Assembly (NCBI GenBank): GCA_033026295.1 | Contig: CM065180.1 | Coordinates: forward strand, 16,278,023-16,342,022 | Source: Channa striata | Taxonomy: Eukaryota > Chordata > Actinopteri > Anabantiformes > Channidae | Direction: 5' to 3' | DNA length: 64,000 bases | Part shown: positions 49,701-59,300 of the stretch, in pieces | Position numbering within the stretch: position 1 is the stretch's first letter | How the letters are laid out: every line of letters begins with the position of its first letter | Notes under the pieces: generated by a model | Seen by the model: only the letters and a program-made list of their open reading frames with translations | Databases searched by the model: none | What the model was told of the DNA's origin: nothing | Position numbers and translations under genes: made by a program

Positions 49701-52700
49701 TTCCCACTTCTGTTCCCTGGCACAGCCCCTATTTAGCTGTATTTTCACATGTTAAGCTGACGGTAAAATTTAGGAGCTTCAACCAAAATGTAGGATGTGA
49801 AAACTCTCTCACTCAACTCAAAACGCACTCATTCTCAGGCCTAAGGCGGACATTTCCCTGTCCAAGTCAGTGCCTGTCCTAAAATCTACACTTTCCTGCA
49901 CAACTTTTACTCTAGGTAATAATGTCAGGAAGCTGTAAAAGAGGCAGATGATTTAGAGCAACAAGGTGCACTGACTACATGCTGTAAATTTACATTTTAT
50001 TTTAACTGGTGTCAGATATTTTTTTATATGTAGGGAAGAGACCAGTGAAGTTAATGCACAAAGAAACACAATAATGACACCGGAATTTACACTCCATCCC
50101 AACTTTCTCCAAACTTTATCTTTCTACTCAAATAGCCAAACAGAGTCAGTCCTTCCCTTAAACTGGTTAAACAGAGCTGTGTCTCTAAATTAGTATGTTA
50201 AATCAGAGAGGATACATGGACACATTTACTTCAGGTAAATAGCTAAGATTAATGCATATTTCCTAGTGATACTTGTGATTAACTTAATTGTATTGAAACT
50301 TTGATTAGCTGGGTGCATTGTCTTCAACGTAGACCATACTGTGGGGCCAGACGTTTTCCACAACTGTAATTAATTATAGTTTTAATATATTTTCAATCCC
50401 TTTACAACTTTAAAGGTGCTTAATCTCCTGCATCTCCAATGACAAGGCAGCAGCTAATGTGATATGATCAAATGACTGAGGATGATAAGGCAACTGACCG
50501 AATAAATAAATTGTATCCTTTTACAAATTTCTTTTGTAAAAAAATTGCAAAAGATTGCAAAAAAAGATTGCCAAAAATGTAAAATAACACGGCTGTTGTT
50601 GGTAGTCAGAATTAATTATACCTTCTCTAATGTTAAGTTTGAATTCAACCTCTTTCTTTCTTTCCTTCTTTCTATCATTTGCCAATATCAATAAAAATGC
50701 CACATGGCAGGGAATTGATTGAGGGCCTGACCTCCTGGTGGGTAGAAGGGAGGCGGAGCAAGGAGAAAGTCCATCTTGTCCTTAATGTCGTCCTCATTCT
50801 CCTTCTCCCACTGGACACCTACCTGCCTCCACAAATCAGCCGCTAGAAGCCTGTAGGAGAATGTTGAAAAAAAGATCATCTTACAATCATAAACATCGTA
50901 ATTATTTAGCACTGTTATAGATATGTTTCTGTAGAACGTCCAACTTCCCTCAACCGGAATAATACTACAGTATATAACTTATTAATTTGTTATTATATTT
51001 TAAGAAATAAATGGGAAAATATTGTAGTACCTTATTTCTGGAATCTCATCATCAATGCTGCTCAGCAGTAGTGGGATCAATTTATGGAAATAAGAATATC
51101 TGTCTCTCATGTTAAGTAGCCAGTTGCCAACAACTGCAGTCACAGCTTTTCTGACCTGGATTAGAGGAGTGAAAGACAGAGAAATTGCATTAGTATAACA
51201 AAGGAATGTATAACTTTGGTGGTAATGTATCAGCTGATTTATATTATTCAAGACAACTGTGAGCAGATAATTCGAGTTAGGTTATCTGAATAAACTGAAC
51301 CTGTGGTGAATCATCAAAGAGTCTCTGAGCCAGGTGAGACAGCACATCATCCACATTTTTCCCAGTGCCATGCTGAATGACCGCTCCAGTGGCTTCGATG
51401 ACAGTCACTCGTACTCTTGAGTGCTGGTGAACAATCGTCTGCATGAGAGGCTTGACTAGACTTTCAGCCTGCATGTGAAAGTGCTCTGAGTAAAAAGAAA
51501 TGAAATACATTTCAGTCTGTTTGATTAAACTATTGTAGAGCTGGGTAAAACTGTAAAATGGAACCAAATAATCATCTGACTTTAGTTACCACAATTTCAA
51601 TAAACAGAATGAAAAAGTTGGCATCCTCTTACATTAAGAAAAACAATTGGATCCGTTTTTAAAAGACTTCAAAATTAAATTGGTAAACCTACATAAAGCA
51701 ACGCAGGGATATTAAAATATTTCAAGAAGGTCTGGATTGTTATGGTTACACTAAGGACATGAACAAACCAAATCATCTTATGTGGTCTGTTCAGACCAAA
51801 ATTGAATTATTTAGTTGGAATTATTTGCATGGGTATGTGTGGTGAGAAAAGAAAAACTCTATGAGGAGAGGAACACCATTCCCAGTCAAACATAGTAGAG
51901 GCTCACTGATGATTTGGCATGTCTGTAGGCACTGGAGCTCTGTATAAAATAAGAAGAATGAATTCAACCCCATCCCAGAAGATTTTAAAACAAAGCCTCC
52001 TATTATCAGTAAAAGAAATCTGCCATTCTCCTCTTCAAATTTAAGTATCACTGATCACAGATCTTTGACTCGATCTGAATAAAATACATAGTGAACCTAA
52101 AAATGGTACACATATATGAACCCCCCCTACCAACTACAGTCAAGCAAACACAATTAATTCCCAAAATGATTAGACCTCAGTGCTGCATTTGACACCATTG
52201 ACTACAACGTTATATACATACGCTTAACTATGGAAATTTCATTCATATAGCAAAAGGGTTTGAACATTTTAATAGTGACCTGCAGAGAGGCAGCAATACG
52301 GTATCACTGCATAGCATGCCAGCACAGTTAGCCAAGTCATTGCGCAATCCATGGTGAGGCTCATCTGGCTGCTGCCTCACCGCACATCTCTTTTTTAGAA
52401 TTAGAGCAGTAAACGTGAAAAGTCAGCAATCTTACATAAAAAAAACTAAAACTGGTGAAGTTAGATAAAAAATAAATTTATAGAGAAAATCACTGGATAA
52501 ATATAACTTTTTTTTTCCATGATGAAAGCACGTCACTGCTGGAATCAGAAAGAGAGATCATATTTCAACTTCACTATCTTCTATTGGCTTCCCATAAAAT
52601 CTAGAATAGAATTTAAAAACCTCCTTACATACAAAGCTCTTAATGGTCAAGCTCCTTCATATTTAAAAGACCTCGTAGTAACATATCTTCGGTCTCATAA

Positions 52701-54024
52701 TACAGGCCTATTTGTGGTCCCAGAGTTTCCAAAAGTAAGATAGATGGGGCGGCTGTTGCTCAGTTGGTAAGGCAAGTCGTCCATTGGTTCAATCCCCACT
52801 CCCTGCTTGCTACATGTCAAAGTGTCCTTGGGCAAGACACTGTATGGACCCTGCGTGGCAGCCATCACCTCTGTGGAACCAGCTCCCAATCCAGGTTCGG
52901 GGGCAGACATACTCTTTACTTTCAAGAACATGCTTAAAACCTTCCTTTTTGATAAAGCTTATAGTTACAGCTGCTTGGTCAACCTGAACTACTTATAGGT
53001 GTAGATTTTATGAACTACTTTCCTCTCTCTTATCTCTATACAATACTTATGTATTTTATTATGTAAAGTGCCTTGAGAAGACTTTGTTTTAAATTGGCAC
53101 TATATAAATAAAGTTGTATTGAAATGAATTAGTTGATCAACTGGTCAGCCAATTGATAGAAAATGTATAGACAAAAGGAGCAATTTAGTCAGTTTGATAA
53201 GTTGCAAAATTTGATGATCTCCACTCCAGGTAAATAAAAACATTTAAACTTAACCATGTAAGATATAGTAAACACATCTTATCAATCAATCACATTAATG
53301 CTGTGGTTGTTTAAAAGCTGATTACTTGATGTTACCACTGTGAAATTAGACAACTTTATTAAGCCAGTTCAGCCCTTTAATGTAATTTACCGTGCAGTAG
53401 GGAAAATAGCTTTTGTGCCGCAGACACGACTGCCCGCCTCGAAACCATGGCAACACACTGCATCAACAACAAAAGCTTTCACCCACCTGGCACACACTCC
53501 GCAAAGTTCACTGTGCATTTGCAGCTCTCTCTTTTCACATCTGGAAAGGGGTCCACGATAGTCCTCTGCAGTATGCTGATCATTTCGTTCAGATAGGGCG
53601 CTAAATTCTTTCCGCACACCTCTACTACCAGTGTCAACATCTCTACGCTAAGTAGCCGAAGCTCCTCTGCCGGCTCCAAAATGTCCTTCTCCCCGAGCCT
53701 TTGAGCCAGACAGGGCATGAGATACGGCAGCGACTCCTCGGGTTTGGGAACGCAACGAATAAACTCTGTTATCACCACTATCGCTGTTTCTCTGCATCTT
53801 TCCATCGGATCCGACAGACATTTGAGAAGAGGCTTGAGGAGGGCAGAGAAAACCTCCTGTAAAACGCTGCTGGGAAGTCCTTTATCCACAGTCTCCCTCT
53901 TGATTTGCTCTAGAGCCCTCTTTCTTGTCGCCTTGTTGTCTTCGTTTAGACAGTTTAAATGTCGAGCGAGTCCTCGCAAAATTTCCGGGGCAGCATGCTC
54001 ATCTCCAGCCACCATCGCTGCCAT
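30245..54024 (-). CDS. dnaaf5: DNAAF5 (HEATR2), dynein axonemal assembly factor 5, complete, 13 exons
   Basis: A cytoplasmic HEAT-repeat protein needed to pre-assemble axonemal dynein arms of motile cilia. Exons, 5' to 3': 54024-53487, 51485-51301, 51155-51031, 50850-50732, 49145-48913, 48610-48386, 43329-43186, 41830-41662, 38920-38773, 36221-36071, 34501-34345, 34036-33845, 30399-30245. All phases join, giving 846 residues (human 855). HEAT-type helix pairs run throughout, for example FSALLKPLLKCLSDPMERCR, SLVKPLMQTIVHQHSRVRVT and KLIPLLLSSIDDEIPEIR. The end is KGSSLHPSLLKSEVEAV, then HCDQLLQHISSLL. The first ATG of the opening frame is 54024, in the context CAAGATGGCAGC. The exon ending at 48913 must use GTAGGT as donor to keep phase. 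The gene lies head to head with prkar1b, as in mammals. Confidence 0.95.
30491..30565 (+). repeat. Fragment of a common fish interspersed repeat
   Basis: GGTAAATGGCCTGCACTTAT, then ATCACTCTTTTACCTTGAT and CTCAAAGTGCTTTACACTG match a phrase dispersed widely in fish genomes, as I remember it. It is short and non-coding, lying in the last dnaaf5 intron. Confidence 0.55.
30663..31116. mobile_element. Tc1-like deletion derivative (MITE) in dnaaf5 intron
   Basis: The ends are CAGTGCATATGGAATGT at 30663 and, as complement at 31116, CAGTGTATTTGGAAAGT; each is flanked by TA (30661-30662 and 31117-31118), the Tc1/mariner target. The right half keeps typical Tc1 3' text (AAAGGGTCTGAATACTTAT, GATATTTCAGTTTTTATTTT). 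No transposase remains. The part near 30695-30780 (ACATGTTCTCCCCGTGCTTA) is a different dispersed fish sequence, apparently nested. Confidence 0.75.
31117..33844 (-). other. dnaaf5: dnaaf5 last intron, remainder
   Basis: Intron between the exons ending at 33845 and starting at 30399. No gene is recognised. The longest open frame (32975-33454, - strand) shows no family resemblance and is unlikely to be coding. Confidence 0.6.
36600..36625 (+). promoter_or_regulatory. Weak CTCF-like motif in dnaaf5 intron
   Basis: TGGCCAGCAGGGGGAGACTG carries the CTCF core CCAGCAGGGGG but departs from the consensus at several positions after it. Reported as a weak match only. Confidence 0.25.
40681..40724. repeat. 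(GT)n microsatellite
   Basis: GT dinucleotide tract of about 38 bases with a degenerate end, in a dnaaf5 intron. A shorter CA tract lies near 40531-40552. Confidence 0.9.
45778..46975. mobile_element. Non-autonomous DNA transposon with long inverted ends (dnaaf5 intron)
   Basis: The left end is TACAACCCCAATTTCAAAAA (45778); the complement of the right end is TACAACCCCAATTCCAAAAG (46975). Similarity continues inward (GTTGGGA.GATGTGTAA, and ATGATTTGCAAAT further in), so the inverted repeats are long. The 1.2 kb interior is AT-rich and has no intact frame. I recognise the terminal phrase as common in teleost genomes but cannot name the superfamily with confidence. Confidence 0.75.
52530..53130 (+). 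mobile_element. L2-like LINE 3' fragment (interrupted)
   Basis: Translation gives degenerate LINE ORF2 tail text: FYWLPIKSRIEFKNLLTYKA, then LNGQAPSYLKDL, and after an insertion LWNQLPIQVR and LFTFKNMLKTFLFDKAYSYS. A frameshift separates the last two. The 3' end GTGCCTTGAGAAGACTTTGT, then GGCACTATATAAATAAAG and TTGTATTGAAATGAA is the usual fish L2/Rex-type tail. It lies on the strand opposite dnaaf5, in its first intron. Confidence 0.75.
52743..52865 (+). mobile_element. tRNA-like SINE inserted in the LINE fragment
   Basis: GGGGCGGCTGTTGCTCAGTT, then GGTTCAATCCC and GTGTCCTTGGGCAAGACACTG. TTGCTCAGTTGG (52756-52767) resembles a pol III A box and GGTTCAATCC (52786-52795) matches a B box at normal spacing. 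It splits the LINE coding text exactly between VPEFPKVR and LWNQLP, so it inserted after the LINE. No cloverleaf fold is evident, so it is not a tRNA gene. Confidence 0.6.
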
Positions 54025-54045
54025 CTTGGCCGTCGCTATGGTAGC
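54020..54045 (-). promoter_or_regulatory. dnaaf5: X-box-like RFX site next to TISU-like start of dnaaf5
   Basis: GTCGCTATGGTAGC (54032-54045) resembles the RFX X-box GTYGCYATGGYAAC, with one clear departure. On the - strand the start codon lies in CAAGATGGCAGC, close to the TISU/YY1 element (SAASATGGCGGC) that marks genes with very short 5' UTRs. Both motifs suit a ciliary gene starting transcription close to this ATG. Function is inferred. Confidence 0.5.
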
Positions 54046-54934
54046 TGTACGACAAACAAACGGCTGCTTTACGGTAGCCGCCAATTCAAAATCCTAAACT
54101 TTATTTGAACGCATATCCGTAGACATTCATGTCACATTGAGCTCTATAATTTCTTGCCATTAATTCCTGTGCTTTTTTCTTGATATTTGTGGGGGCAGAA
54201 TAATGACATAAACTATTTAAACTATATACAAAACACACAGAGCTTCTTAGATTATTGGTATATTTCCTTCAAAAAGAGAAAAGAGAATTCCCCCAAAAGA
54301 GATGAAAAATGATTACAAAGGCACTCAAAATCCTTACAAATAAATACAAAATGTAACTTGATACGTTCAATTTAAATGCTGATTTCTGTAGGGATATACT
54401 GATGGATAGATGCAAGGGCCAAAGTTGTATTTCAGTGTTTTAATATTTTATTACGGGCTGATTAATTTTGTTGGTAAACGGGTTTCCGATGCCCTAAATA
54501 AACGATTTATCTATAGTTGTTGTTATTGTACAGTTTATCACTGAGAGTCCAAAGAAACATGACGAACACATGTTGGGGTCAAGATTGCTGTATTTGTAGC
54601 AATATTATGACTTATGACACTATGATCCATCTTTCAATCTACATTTGAAACCGTGCCTAATATTACGGATGTTGTTAAGGTGGAAGCTCCCTTTAAAGGC
54701 TTCTTACCTGCATACGGCCTGACTCGAGCTTGATGCTGCCGCCTCGATAGCGCCGCTGCGGTCGACATGATGACAGATTGACGTCATCGGGACTGACGCA
54801 GAGCGAGCCGAGGTGAAGCAGAGAGGCAGAGGAGCAGCAGGAGCAGCAGAAGCATCCCAGCTAACAAACGATACCTCACCAATCTCCCACCACCGGCGAG
54901 GTGTTTTCTCACTGAGCATCCTCCAGAAATAACG
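54046..54934. promoter_or_regulatory. dnaaf5 / prkar1b divergent promoter region and prkar1b exon 1
   Basis: About 0.7-0.9 kb separates the dnaaf5 start from the prkar1b side. The prkar1b-proximal part (about 54715-54934) is GC-rich, with AG-rich GGAGCAGCAGGAGCAGCAG and a candidate splice donor AACG/GTAGGG at 54934/54935. It would be an untranslated first exon joined to the acceptor at 56195. The middle (54100-54650) is AT-rich with nothing recognisable. Confidence 0.5.
54779..54786. promoter_or_regulatory. prkar1b: Full CRE palindrome, prkar1b promoter
   Basis: TGACGTCA within GATTGACGTCATCGGG, about 150 bases before the proposed exon 1 donor. A second partial site, CTGACGCA, follows at about 54791. 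CREB/ATF recognition is known for the palindrome; its use here is inferred. Confidence 0.55.
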
Positions 54935-56195
54935 GTAGGGACACCAGCAAGAGCACAGATCACACCGTGTTTTTGTGAGCTTTATTGCCCTGGCCCTTTA
55001 CAGCGTTTACGTCGCGGTAGTCGTATTAATTCCCCATCGGTGCGCTTTGGTTGTCACTGAACGCTCAGCGTTAGCAAAGCTAGCTGGGTTAGCCGTCTAA
55101 TGGATGCAATTGAACAGGTGCTCTGATTCATTAGCCGCTCCGAAGTATACGCGGCTAAATTGTTTAGTCCTGCATTTGCTGGAGAGAAAATACACTCATT
55201 AGAAGCCCTAAAGACCATAACGTTACTCTTTGTGATTTATTAATAACCATAGCGTAGACGTGATTTCTCTTCGAGGAAGTGATACGGGACAGTTAACGGT
55301 TAGCTACACCTGCTTAGCTTCCTGACTTGTTATGAGACATAGTCTGTGTCATTTGACATGTTTAGCCTGATCCCATCAACGCTGATTTCAGTTGTCTAAC
55401 GTTGTTACATAATTTGCTTGGCCTCCACCTGCCGAACTGCTTAGGTCCTACTAAACACTGTGTGCATTCAGGTATAATTCTACAACATGTCAACGTGTTT
55501 ATGTTCAGTCATCTCCCCATTAAAAATCACAGAAAATAGCATAACTGGTCATGTATTGATAAATAATTATTTTAGCTTTGGCAATGTTAAATGTAAATGT
55601 TGTTTATGCCATTTTAGTTTAACTTAATCTTGTTTTGTGGGCTGCCAGCCTGCCACCACTAAAGAAAAGGTAGAAGACATGTACAATTGTTTTGCAATGA
55701 TCATAAGAGTGGTAGTATAAACAAAAATGCCAGGGCAATAATTAGTGAGACATATTGATGATGTTTATACATAAGGGGTAATACTTGAGAAAAAATAAAT
55801 AAAAGTGTGTGTCTATTGTTCTTATACTGGCAATCAACTAACCACATCAAGTTGCTTCATTACAATAATGGAAAGATCACTAAAATCCAACATAACTATA
55901 ATAAAATACATCTTACTGAATTCCAGCATGACCCACAGAGTTGTAATGCCATCTGATAGCAGTAATGTCATGAGGTTCTCAGAGAAAGTGGACAGGGTGT
56001 GAAACGTTTAGTCATCTCCTTTCCACAAACCACTGGTCTTCCATTCTCGCCTCTTCTCCCTGCTTGTTACACTGTGTATGCTCCCCATTTTTCCTCTCTT
56101 TTTATTTTGTTTTCAACCATCTTCTTCCCTGCTACTCAATTCTGTTTTCCCTCCCCTCCTCTCATGAGCCACCCTGTTTTCTCCCACTGCCACAG
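54935..56195 (+). other. prkar1b: prkar1b intron 1
   Basis: Between the proposed untranslated exon 1 and the first coding exon. The 5' part is CpG-containing; the 3' part is AT-rich and ends in a long pyrimidine tract with CCACTGCCACAG. No other exon is recognised. Confidence 0.5.
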
Positions 56196-56209
56196 AGATT
56201 AAAGATAAG

Positions 56210-56383
56210 ATGGCCACCTCCTCCACCACTCTGGAAGAAGACGAGAGTTTGAAGGGCTGTGAAATTTTTGTGCAGAAGCACAACATCCAGCAGATCCTCA
56301 AAGAGTGCATTGTGAACCTCTGCATCGCTAAACCTGAGCGTCCTATGAAGTTCCTGCGGGAGCATTTTGAAAAGCTGGAGAAG
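56210..56383 (+). CDS. prkar1b: PKA regulatory subunit type I-beta, first coding exon (partial gene)
   Basis: PRKAR1B binds and inhibits the catalytic subunit of cAMP-dependent protein kinase until cAMP binds. The exon begins after CACAG at 56195, has the ATG at 56210 and ends at a GTTGGT donor after 58 codons. It encodes most of the N-terminal dimerisation/docking domain: EEDESLKGCEIFVQKHNIQQ, ILKECIVNLCIAKPERPMKF and LREHFEKLEK. EEDESLKGCE and REHFEKLEK fit the I-beta rather than the I-alpha isoform, and dnaaf5 as head-to-head neighbour supports this. The expected next exon (EENRQI-type text with the inhibitory linker) is not found before position 64000, so the rest of the gene lies beyond the window. 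Confidence 0.9.
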
Positions 56384-59300
56384 GTTGGTGATAATTCTGT
56401 GTTTGTATGAATTAGTCTTTGTCTTATTATTTGTACCATGGAGCTCTGTAATACCTGAATTCGTGGTCAGTTTGAAGTTGTACTTTAAACTTAGTTATGA
56501 TATATAACATAAATGTTCTTTGCAGTGTGTGCAAGTCACTAAATGGTGATATTTCAAATTTGAATTTAATATTCTCTGCTATTTATGTTTTTGCACCATA
56601 AATCATTAAAATACTACTTTCAGTCTCCTTATTACACACAGGGGTGGAATGATGTTTCAATGTTGTGGATAGTTGTGTGAGTGTAAAAAATATTTGTGTT
56701 ACATTTTATCTGCTCAACAGATTTTAATAACAAAATTACAATTGAGCAGAAAAGAACATTCCATGTTACTCTGTTAAAAAACAGACTGTACTCACACTGT
56801 TATAATACAGCTTTTTTTCTTTGTATAAAAGGAAAATCCATTAGGAAATGTGAGAGGAGCTCTTATAAAAGGCCGATGTCCTGTTTGCAGGCTCAGGACA
56901 GACAGAGGACAGTGGCTCTCTATCAGATTTTCTTTCTGTTTTTGAGCAGAGACAACCAGAGTAACACATTCATTCAAAGGTATCTGCTATTGAGAGCGCA
57001 GTAGGCTTTGTGAAGAAACGCAAAGGAGAGATTATAACTACAAAACAGGTTAAAGCAAGGGAAGCCTCTGTTGCACATTCCCTGTCGCCCATGAGCAATG
57101 TTACTGCTCATGTATGGAATTCGTTAGGTTGTGTTTACTGTATATTATGCTTTTTGAGTTGAACAACTTCTACTAGGTGGTACATAGTACAGTACAGTAG
57201 ATTCAAAGGTATTACATTTTTCAGCCTTTTAAGAAGTACTGGGTTTTATTGTAATTAGTTATATTTGGCATACGTTATTATGCCTTTTTGGCGGTAACCA
57301 AGCAGAGAGTTTGCTTATGATTGGATCACAAGATTTGTTTATAACAATGGACACTACTCTTACAGAAATAGATGTTTGATGTAAAGCGGTAGGCTGCTGA
57401 TGTTGACCTGAGAGGAGTTCAGTCTTTGAAAAGCTTCAACAAGAGAAGTGATTGTTGAAGGTCTCAGATATAGCAGCACTGAAGTTCACCATCCTGATGC
57501 CTGCAGGAGGATCTCTATTATTGCTGCATGTGGGATGGCATGTGAAAGTCATCTGATTTGATCAGTCTTTAAAAAGACAAATTATATTTAACACTTTTTT
57601 TGTTTTTCTACATTAGCATGCAAGTACAAGTGACTCTGTCCCTCTACTTTTAAGTAAATAAGTTATTAGTTAGTTCTTATTTTTCCTGCCAAACCAATCC
57701 AACTCACATTTACAAAAGCTTGCAACTTTACTGTATTACTGTAGGGCTAAGTTTTAGGACAGAATGCACTAAAAGAATTAAGATCATTCTTAGGCGTTTC
57801 TCTTTGTCATGCCATCCTGCACTTGGTTATTTGTTTGCATTGGTCTACTATAGGAAACTGGAGCAGTGGTCCTAACAGGCAGACAGAGCACCGGACATTA
57901 ATAGTGGAGCTACTCCTGCTTGATGTGAACTGTAAGGCTGAAGAGTCAGAGCAGCTGCATGAATGCTAATAGATGTGACACGGCTTAAATAAAACATAAA
58001 GTAGAGAGTTTCAGCTGATTCGTGTAAAAATCTCATACACTGCAGACCCTTCTTGTATCTTATCTCAATGACAAAAGAGCCTAACAGATTTTTTGCTGTG
58101 TTTAGCTCTGTTTATTTTATGAGAATATGTAATGTGCTCAATGAGAAACAGGGAGTGATCATGTTCTGGCACATTAATGTGCTGACCTGGTTAAAAAGGA
58201 AATTATACTGGATGATTATCTAAATAGCTAGCACAGATAATCTGCTGTTCTTCTGCAAGTGGTGGGCCTATAGTACAGTCTGGTCATGCAGGCTGCTATT
58301 CATATACTGTTATACTGGTATACTTTTGGCTACAGTATAGCTGCTGAAATAGTAGCCTTCCATCCCTGCTGCTGTTTACATATAGCATTTAATCAGACCG
58401 CTCTCAACCCCTTCATCCCCCTATACGCTGTGATTACAGTGTCCACTGAGGGGCTGGGTCACTGTCACCCAAAATGCTATTTGAATTTCAAGAAAAAGTG
58501 CAATATTAAGAGGACACATTTAGAGGACATGTTCTATGCAGTAATGGTTTTCGCAGTATAATATACTACATCAGTGTATGTTGGTTCAAGGATTAAAACA
58601 ACATCAGCATTGGCTGGACCTGGGCTTGAACAGTTATGGCTTGTGCAGTGATCAGTGAATTCACCTGGTGTAAACAAGAGGTCAGATTTAACAGCAGCAA
58701 GCTTTCACTGCTCTTAAGCACAAGGTTGCCTAACACTATTTCCAGTCAAGTTGTCTAAATCTTTGACTTTTAGATTTAGACAACTTGCTGTAAGTTTAAT
58801 CCTTGGTGGAACTGAAACGGGCTGTGTGTGGCCTTTTAGATTGTAGATGTTTTAATTTTGTATTGTAATTCTTTTGCAGTGTTCTACTGCAAAAAAATCT
58901 GAATCATTGTAATGCCCTAAAATATCTTATTTCTCAGTGCAAATATACCCAACAGCATGGGAAAACTATGTAAAAATGCTAAACAACATCTAGAAAATTA
59001 TGAGTTCTGAATCAAGGTGTCAGGTCTCTGGTTCTGGAGGTCGTTCAGAGGAGGTACCTCTTGCACAACAAAAACCAGATAATAATACCTTTGTCATTAG
59101 AATTTCTCCTGTACTTCACCTTCCATGTTTATCTGTGTTTCTCCTTCTCTCTGAGCCATGTTCATCAACACTTTTCATTTACTAGAGGTGGTAACCTAGG
59201 CAACAGTAGGCAATTGTTAGACAGTAGTTTAACCTGTGTTCAGGGACCCCTTTATTCACAAACTTTTCACGAAGTATGCTAATTACATTTCCCTTTTTGT

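Noticed and set aside
52751..52822. tRNA gene candidate
   Set aside because: A- and B-box-like motifs are present, but I see no acceptor stem or anticodon arm. It fits a tRNA-derived SINE better.
53479..54084. Longer dnaaf5 N-terminus starting at 54084
   Set aside because: The codon at 54084 is TTG. The first ATG in this frame is 54024, with a strong initiation context.
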